In this document: in pieces, positions 12,801 through 21,300 of the stretch | Layout: every line of letters begins with the position of its first letter | Numbering within the stretch: position 1 is the stretch's first letter | Source of the DNA: Nematopogon swammerdamellus | Lineage: Eukaryota > Arthropoda > Insecta > Lepidoptera > Adelidae | Length of the DNA stretch: 64,000 nt | Reading direction: 5' to 3' | Assembly: GCA_946902875.1 (NCBI GenBank) | Contig: OX336354.1 | Location: forward strand, 6,359,247-6,423,246 | Program-made: the position numbers and the translations under genes | The notes under the pieces: generated by a model | The model's input: the letters and a program-made list of their open reading frames with translations, nothing else | Databases searched by the model: none | What the model was told of the DNA's origin: nothing

Positions 12801-15800
12801 GTACGCAGGTAATTTTTAAAGGATTGAGAGATTTTGAAACCTGGCGTCTACTAAGTAAAGTATTGTACTTTGCTGATTGATTCATCGTTCCCGATAAAAG
12901 TTTTAATACTTTAAATGAAATCTGTTTCAAGATTCAATCGCAAAAAGCCCATGAGTGCGCTTGAAACATTTATTTCAACACTGTGAATTTAATTCACATG
13001 CAGTCTCGTATTTATGCTGGCCTAATCCTAAATACTACGCTGGGCGCGTAACTGTACAATACAAGTACGCTGCAGGCCTCGACAAATAATTTTTATTTTA
13101 TGCTTATATCCAACACTTATTTATACATATACATGCCGCACAAAAAAGGTTTAATTCTTGCAGCTCGTGGTTGTTACTTTGTAACCCCCATTATATCCTC
13201 CCATCATAAATCGTATTTTGCCCCAACCGCGGCCATATCTCAGTGGAATTATTTCGCAATTATCGGTGTTGCCCGCTCCGCCTCGTACATAATTTCTCCG
13301 ATACAGATATCTGTTGGGCGGGGCCCGTTCTGCCCCGGCCGGCTGGTACGGCCGTGTGTGCACTAGGGTCACAGACACGGCGCAGCGGCATTCCAACACA
13401 CGGAGCTGACTTCGTGAAAGTTCAAAGTTTACTTGTTGATAACGATTAAACGCGGCCTATCTTACAACTTTGACATGCTCGCGTTGGAAAGGCGTGGGGA
13501 CAGCTCCGACCTACTTTCTAGGGATCTATTCTTGTAAATTCACCAGCGGACTCAGCTTAGTTTCCGTCCACCGAGACTCGCCTGAAACTAGCCTGACAGC
13601 ACTTCGGTATTCTAGTAAACTTGCAGCAGCGCCAATACATGGACTAGTGGCACGGAATACCGAATACCGAAGTTCTGTCAGGCTAGTTCTCAGGCGAGTC
13701 TCAGTAGACGTGAAACTAGCCTGACAGCACTTCGGTATTCTAGTAAACTTGCAGCAGCGCCAATACATGGACTAGTGGCACGGAATACCGAAGTTCTGTC
13801 AGGCTAGTTCTCAGGCGAGTCTCAGTAGACGGAAACTAAGCTGATTCCGCTGGCGGATTTACAAAAACAGACCCCCTGAACTGACGGCACCGCTGATGGT
13901 GACTCGATGTAATCTATCGAACCAGATAGGTGCGTCAAACAACCACTAGCATCATACTACTGGACGTGCATCAGGAGTCAGGAGCGCATAGGTAGGGTAG
14001 GATTCACGATGCACTCAAGTGGTGCACGAGAACTTCAGACTGAAGTTCAGGCAGACAGTTTTCTATGTAAAAAAAAGAAAAGGGTTGCCACCACTGCTTG
14101 ATGGCGAACCCACATGATATCATGATCAACCTATAAGAAATGACTTCTCGATTTTCACATATTAATTGATCCGACAATAAAGACATGTTGAAGAGTTCAT
14201 CCAAAGTGCGCGCATTGTTGTGTTCATTTTGTTAAGCTGCTGCAGAGATTTTCAATCAATTCCCACTTATGTCAGCTCAATTGATTGTGATTGATTGTTG
14301 ATATCGCCGCTGCCGCTCGTCCGTGAGTCAGCTCTCGCCGCAGACAGCCTGTCTTAATCCACTTAGCATTCTCCGAGGCATTCTCGCGGTCACTGCGTTA
14401 TGTGCTGGCCAATGAAATAAATACCCAGAAATCTAATCGTCATACATTACATGCAGTTTGCTTGTTACCAACATTTGTCCGGCATGCACTCCATTTGCGG
14501 AAAATAGAAGATACGCGCTCAAACGAGTACGACAGAGCCAGACGTATATCTGTAATTTCGTCATTGTGAACTTTTCTTTCACTTTCTCTCACTACTGTTA
14601 TATTGGGTGTTTATCTACAGAATATTTCCTTCCAAGTACGGACTGTACTTGGAAGGAAATATACGATGGACGTACATCTAGCATGCCGACATGACATTCG
14701 CAACGCACCAAACCGCATCCCTTATTCCCCTGCCACCCGTCCTATCTCCGCATGACTCGCTCGGCGCAGAGACTCAGCACCCTTTTGTTCTTGACATTGG
14801 GCTTTTGAGAACCTCTAAATCGTTCTCTAAATCGTTTCTTTGTCGCACCGCTAGAGTGTGGAACTGTCTTCCGGCGAGTTTATTTCCTGAATCCTTTAAC
14901 CTAGGTGTCTTCAAGCGTCGTATTAACGGGCTAGACAGCCTAGCAACAGTCCGCAAATATGCTGGCATGGCACCTAACTGAGCGTTGTTTCGCAAGAAGA
15001 GGTGATTTTGGCTCTGTCGCCGGCGCCATTGGTCTCTCGGCACAGCCACCCATGCTGGTTTACATAAAAAAAAAGGAATTTCCATAAGCACCGTTAGCAC
15101 TTATGTATGGGAGAAATCGCCACGTATGCTTAGTACTTCTTATTTTATCGGCAAGTTGATGCTCCTTCTACATACATACCATCACAATGTATGCAATCAG
15201 GGTAAGCAGAGTAATCGGTGATGTGCTGCAAGAAATCGGGTAAATTACAACACAACACTGACAAACCACGTTTAGCAAAATATTAGGACAAGATAACTAT
15301 CAAGTAAGGCACGACTGTGGAAGAACCGTGTCAAGGTGAGAAATGGCTACCATGTAGCCCTTTATCGCGGTATCTTAACTTGCCCCTCAGTCGCTTTTAA
15401 CACATGCTCGATTAGATACATTGGGACCTATTTTTATCTATTCATCTATTCAGATGCTCCCTCCATGTATTTTATTTCCATGATGGTGGCCATCTGCGTC
15501 ACTTTGCCGCGCAGTGAAACTCACGCATGAAATCACTGCAACATCATCCTTCATGCACCTTGGTTTCAAAACGATTTAGAAGCACTCTACATATTTATGG
15601 AGCATCCTTCATTCATCTCGTCGTCGGCAGCAAGAAGCTATAGAAGGGTTTATTTTGAGTGCCGGAGATATTTCGGTCATCGAACAGTTGACGTGCCGAT
15701 ATGTTGTCTACGAATGCTTTCGTTATTGGCTGACGATTGGCATTGTACCTTTACTAGGTACCTAAGTACTACTGCGTACGTACTGAATAAACAATACAGC

Positions 15801-18303
15801 TGAAGTTTAGTATAGAAATTGTTATGCTGCGGTCGCAAGTTTATTGCGATACGGTCATCTTGGCGATGATGGCGAAAACGTCGTCGGGCAATTATAAGGA
15901 CGAAATCCTAAATTGAAGAGTTCAACCTAGTCATCCACGACGAAACGAAACCAAGTTTGAACACAGTTCTAGTGTATTTTGGAAATAATGGCCTTAGAGG
16001 TAACCATGGAGCTAGAAAGCGCCAGCCCGCAAGCTATCTTGCACATGGAGTTAACAAAAATGTTGCCTTGATTTATGAAAGTTTGAATACTCCACAGAAC
16101 AGCGATCGGCGGCCAACTTCCCCGAGTCGGCCGCCCCTACCAGAGCGTGTGGCGCGTTTTTTTTATCTGTGCTTTGTACGGAAACGTTTTGGAAAATCTT
16201 TATTTGTACCAATGAGGTCATGAGGTTCATTGCATGAATTCTGGAACCCTCATCCAAAACTTGACACCCAGTATTTGAATGGGCCTTCCTCGCCACCACG
16301 ACCTTCTGTCAAACCTGACCTATTGTCAAAAACTACCTTCCTGATTCGTGTTCCCTTGCCCGCAGGTATCACCTATATAACCGGTGAAAACTTTCTCGAC
16401 GTTCTGGACAACGGCGTGGAACTATGTCAACTCGCCACCGTCATCGTCGACAAGGCTAAGGAAGCGGTGCAGCGCGGACTTGCTTCTGGCGTGAGTCACT
16501 CTATCTTTTTCCACTTTGTGCTGCCCTGGTAGCCAAGGTTCAACCGAGGGTTCAATCAACCCTATTTTTCGGCATTGCTCCAATTTATTGGTACCCCCAC
16601 ATTAGTGAAAATTGAGCATCACTTCGGTGTAAACATGCAAGACGCAAATCTGGACGGTTTTTATTATTGATTTATTTTTTTAGGATTAGATTTAATTTTT
16701 TTAAGTTAGTTTAAGTTTGTTAGTTGAATATAATCTAACTTCGCAAGGTGAGGTGGATTTGACTGTGTGGATCTCATCCATATTGGTCTCTCTTTCTCAG
16801 CAGAACTATCCTTGTTTGGTTTCATAAAAAACATTGTAATACTAGGTTGTGATAATGATTTCAGCCGGTCCCGCGCATCAAAGGTCGTTGCTGGCAACGA
16901 GCTGCACGGCGAAGTTTCTTCTCTCGCGACAACATGGAAAACTTCATCACCTTCTGCCGCGAGCTGGGAGTGCACGAGAACCTGCTCTTCGAGAGCGACG
17001 ACCTCGGTAACTACTGTTCACTTATATGCTCCTGGTAGATTCATTTTAAATTTGCTTTATTATTTTGTTCAGCCCGAGTGTCCGCAACCCGATTCGGTTT
17101 AGTTCCTCAGTACCGGCACAGTAAAAGGAGACTGTTTAATTAAACTATGGTACCCAATATGGTACCGGTAAACATTATTACTAAAACCGAATACTACTGG
17201 AACCTTGCGCTATCTGTTTGTCAAAACGTAACGATCGATGAAACTGGATGAAACCTCTCTGCTGGATGAAATCACTCATACTTCAATACTTCTGTGACCT
17301 TCTTTTGCTTCGCGCAGTCGCTGGTAAAACACGAAAGACTCTTCTAACGCGCCATATTTCTAATTAAGAACGCTGATAATCTATATGTCAACTGTCCTGT
17401 TGACATATAGATTGCAAACGCTCACACTCTCCTAATATTCCAGTCCTGCACAATCAGCCTCGCCAAGTCGTCCTGTGTCTGCTGGAAGTGGCACGGCTGG
17501 CCACCAAGTACGACATCGAGCCGCCGGGCCTGGTGCAGCTTGAGAAAGAGATAGCACTAGAGGAGAGGGACTCCGGGCTCGACTCCGCCATGTCGGGTGT
17601 GGGCTGGCAGTTCAGGGACGCTACGCCAGTCGATGAGAGGGACAGCACGTAAGTATGAGCTGGAGATTAAGAAAAAGCACAACGATTTACACTTCTACAC
17701 GCAAATTTTTGGTCTTTATGAGTTGAAGGTTCATATCCGGCTCGAAGGACCATTAATAATTTTGCCCTTCAAGTTGCCCGTATTCATTAAAATTTTGTAA
17801 TATTTTCGAAAATTTTACTAGATTGCGGAAGTTTCATCCTCTCTCGGAAGAATTCTCCTCCAACGAATCATAGACTGTCATATTGAAGAATATACCTTCC
17901 TTTCTCTTCTTTAAATACTTTTCACATAAGTACAGGGCTATAGATGAGTCTTGCATGTAAATTGTAAAATATAAGGACCACATGTGAATGGACGCTTGAT
18001 CGGAGCAGTAAATAAAGTTGGTAACATTTTAAAATGTTTTTACTATGTTTGTCACCACGGTCGTAGCCAGGTTTCGTTTTCGGGAGGGGTTTTAGAAATA
18101 AAATCAACGCGAATTATTTTACAACATTTATTTTACATCATTCATTAATTACAAAGAAATAAGTCATCTCCTGTTTTGCCTTAATGTAGGTCCCACTAAT
18201 CAGACCTATGTCCGAATGATGAAAATATAAGTATTAGGTTCCATTTGAAATGTTGTGAACATTTTTTATTTCGGGGGGGGGGGGGGGGGGGGGGTTTGAA
18301 ACA

Positions 18304-18334
<31 letters not shown>

Positions 18335-21300
18335 TGTCACGCAGAGACATAGAGTAACAGCTTATCGCAGAGAACAAAATAATACTGGCTTATATTGGAC
18401 TTATGTTATGAGTAGCGCCTTCTATGAGGCATAGATGCGATTAAACGCGCAATCAGTTTCATAGGCTAAGTTGGTGCTAGTTACCGTCACGCTTCATAGA
18501 TGACGCTTTTTTTTTATTTGATTTCGGGTCACTGCGAATAAGAAGAATCATAATAACAAATATCTCGATCAATTTATCTTTTTCCAGGATAAAAAGCGAG
18601 CCGTCTCCGTCGCCAGTCCCCGATGGTAATTAACCTATTATCTAACTTATATAGGTACTACACTTCCTCCCCAGAAGGTTAGGCTAATAATGTAACATGT
18701 AGCCACGGACAAATCAGAAATAATAATCGTGTAGCCATGGAAAAATCTGATTTATCCATGCATGTAGCATTGCTAAATGTATGTTTTGCTTTAAAATAAG
18801 GCATGGGTATGTGTAAGTGCCTCTCGGTGCTTTTTTTTATGGATGGTATGGGTGGCTGATTGGGACGGGCCAATTCACATGCTCCGATCAGCTAATATCA
18901 CCTACGAGAAGGTAGGTGCCATACCGGAGACTTCCCTGGATTGCTGGCTATACTACTGGACTACACTATACTACTGGACCATCCAGCCCATAACACCGCG
19001 TGAACTTGGTGCCACGTCAGCCTTCCCTTCGGTCGTGTCGGCTACACTGAACTGGACGGAAAAAACAAATTATTTACATAGCCGTTTCGACCGACCTTTC
19101 ATTCAGTGTGGTGGTACCAACCCGGGCGGATTAAACCCTACCACCTAGTAATATAAGACACATCCAGTGCGGTGGTAGCAACCCAGTCGGCTACAATTTG
19201 AGCCTACCACCTATAAGGGGCAAGGGAAGGGGCCTACAGTTTTACACCGGTTCCGAACGGTGAAGAAGCAGGTGTAGGTATGCACGTAAATTTTTTCGTC
19301 AGAAAAAACTCATTGATACACGCCGACGGGATTCGAACCTCGGACCTCTCGCATGAGAAGCCGATGCCCAAACCACTCGGCCACCCGCCACTTAGATGCT
19401 TATTTTTAAAGGTCGTGGAACTGTAAAATAACCTGTAATTGGTGTACCTACCTATATACCGCGCGTATGTTCTATGGTGCAGTACTTAGGTACTGTACAA
19501 ATTTTAAGTATTTTTCTTGGTTTACCTTTAAATAAATAAATCTCCACGTCTTAGAAACGGAAGAGTCTGTCTGTCTGATTGAGGTAAACTCCGGAATAAC
19601 TGAACCGATTTTGAGACGGTTTCACCAATGTTTAGGAAATTTCTCTACGCAGGCTATGGACGTAGGTAGGAGTATCATCCCAGTTTGATACGGCGGGGTT
19701 GAGCAGTCAACAAAAATCCACGCAAAGTAGATTTACATAGGAACGGAGCCGGGTACTGAAGCTAGAAATAAGATCGATATAAACATATTGTGACCTTCCG
19801 ATGCGGCAGAGCACACGGGAGAATACCAAGACAGCGAAGGAGCTGCATCTGAGCACGGGAGCGCAGATTCTGATGTACCGCTTCGCCCTACCAACGAGCT
19901 TGACAAGCGGGTAACTATGAGCATTTCTCCCACTCCACTTTCTACTAGGGCATCCAAAATCGAAAAATCGGAAATCGAAAAAACCGAAAATCGGACAATT
20001 TTAGTGCTATTTTAAAACCGATTAATTTAATATCGAAAATCGATTTTTCCGATGTTCCGATTTTTATTAGGTTTTTCAAACATTCCCCGTCATTTGGTTT
20101 TAAAAGCATAAAAACAGTGCTATTTTATGTGAAATGGGTTATGGGTGGGTTACTTAATCATCATCATCATTTTTCATCCAATAAAGAACGAACCTAATTT
20201 AAAAAATTATAATAATCACACCGGAATAATCAAGCTTTGAAATCAAGGATTGATCAACGCCTAACTATGAATGAACACCTACATGGTAATGTACCTACAT
20301 AACCCTACTGCGTACTTCAGTCAGACGTGATGAAGTATACCCGGACAATGATCAACTGCCTGGTGGTATAGAACGAGTATATCGCAGATTACATTCGACT
20401 GTACAAAATCAAACACAGTTGGAGAGGTCTTCATCTGCGTCCGCTTCATCTTCGCCGACACCTACTTTGGACATTGTCGATCCTCGGCTGGAGCTGGAAA
20501 GTGCCAAAGTTATGACAAAAAAACCTTCTAACACCGGTAAGGAAAATCTACGTGATGTCACAAGAATTGAAATGACATTATTTGAGTGTAACGGTGAGAG
20601 AGACCGCATGTCTAGAAAAGGTATATCATAACCTACTCACGCACGATTCACCCGACAAGTTTGGGAGCCGAAAGGGCATTTTCAGCAGCAGGTTATTTAA
20701 CAAGAAATTTAAGAAGTGGCATGGGTGATCCCAGTTTAGACGCTCTATGTTTCCTTAAATCTCACTTTCAACTAAACAAAGATTAGTCAACTGTTGCTAC
20801 GGTTGACCAGGTTCTCGAAAAAGTATCCTCTTTGGGGGAAGAAGAACTTGGTCAACTTCAACGTAGCCAAGACGCAAGCTTGTGCCTTCTCTACTAAGGC
20901 TGATCCGTTTCCTCTCCAAGCACTTTTCAGGGCAGCCAAGTCCCCAACGATGGTAGTCTGGGCGTCTTGGATATGGAGGCGTCCACGGACGTTGGGTTTC
21001 GATCGTTCATAGAGTGCAAGGCGAAACTAGCGTCTCGAAAATTAGGGATCCTCTACCGATGTCGGCGATTTTTCACGCCGGTCCAACTACTTACACTCTA
21101 CAAAGCACAAGTAAGACCGGTGATGGAATATTGCAGTCATTTTGGGAGGGTTCCCATGAGTACCTTCTTTCAGCCTTGGATTCTATTCAGCGACGAGCCA
21201 TTCGCCTCATTGGTGACTCTGTGCTCACAAAGGACCTTCAACCTCTAAAGTACAGACGTATGGTTGGTTCATTGAGCCTGTTTTATCGGTACTACTATGG

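Noticed and set aside
19319..19391. Possible tRNA gene on the minus strand
   Set aside because: Box A and box B are present, but acceptor-stem pairing is poor and the segment is the head of a SINE that recurs at 53288-53365.
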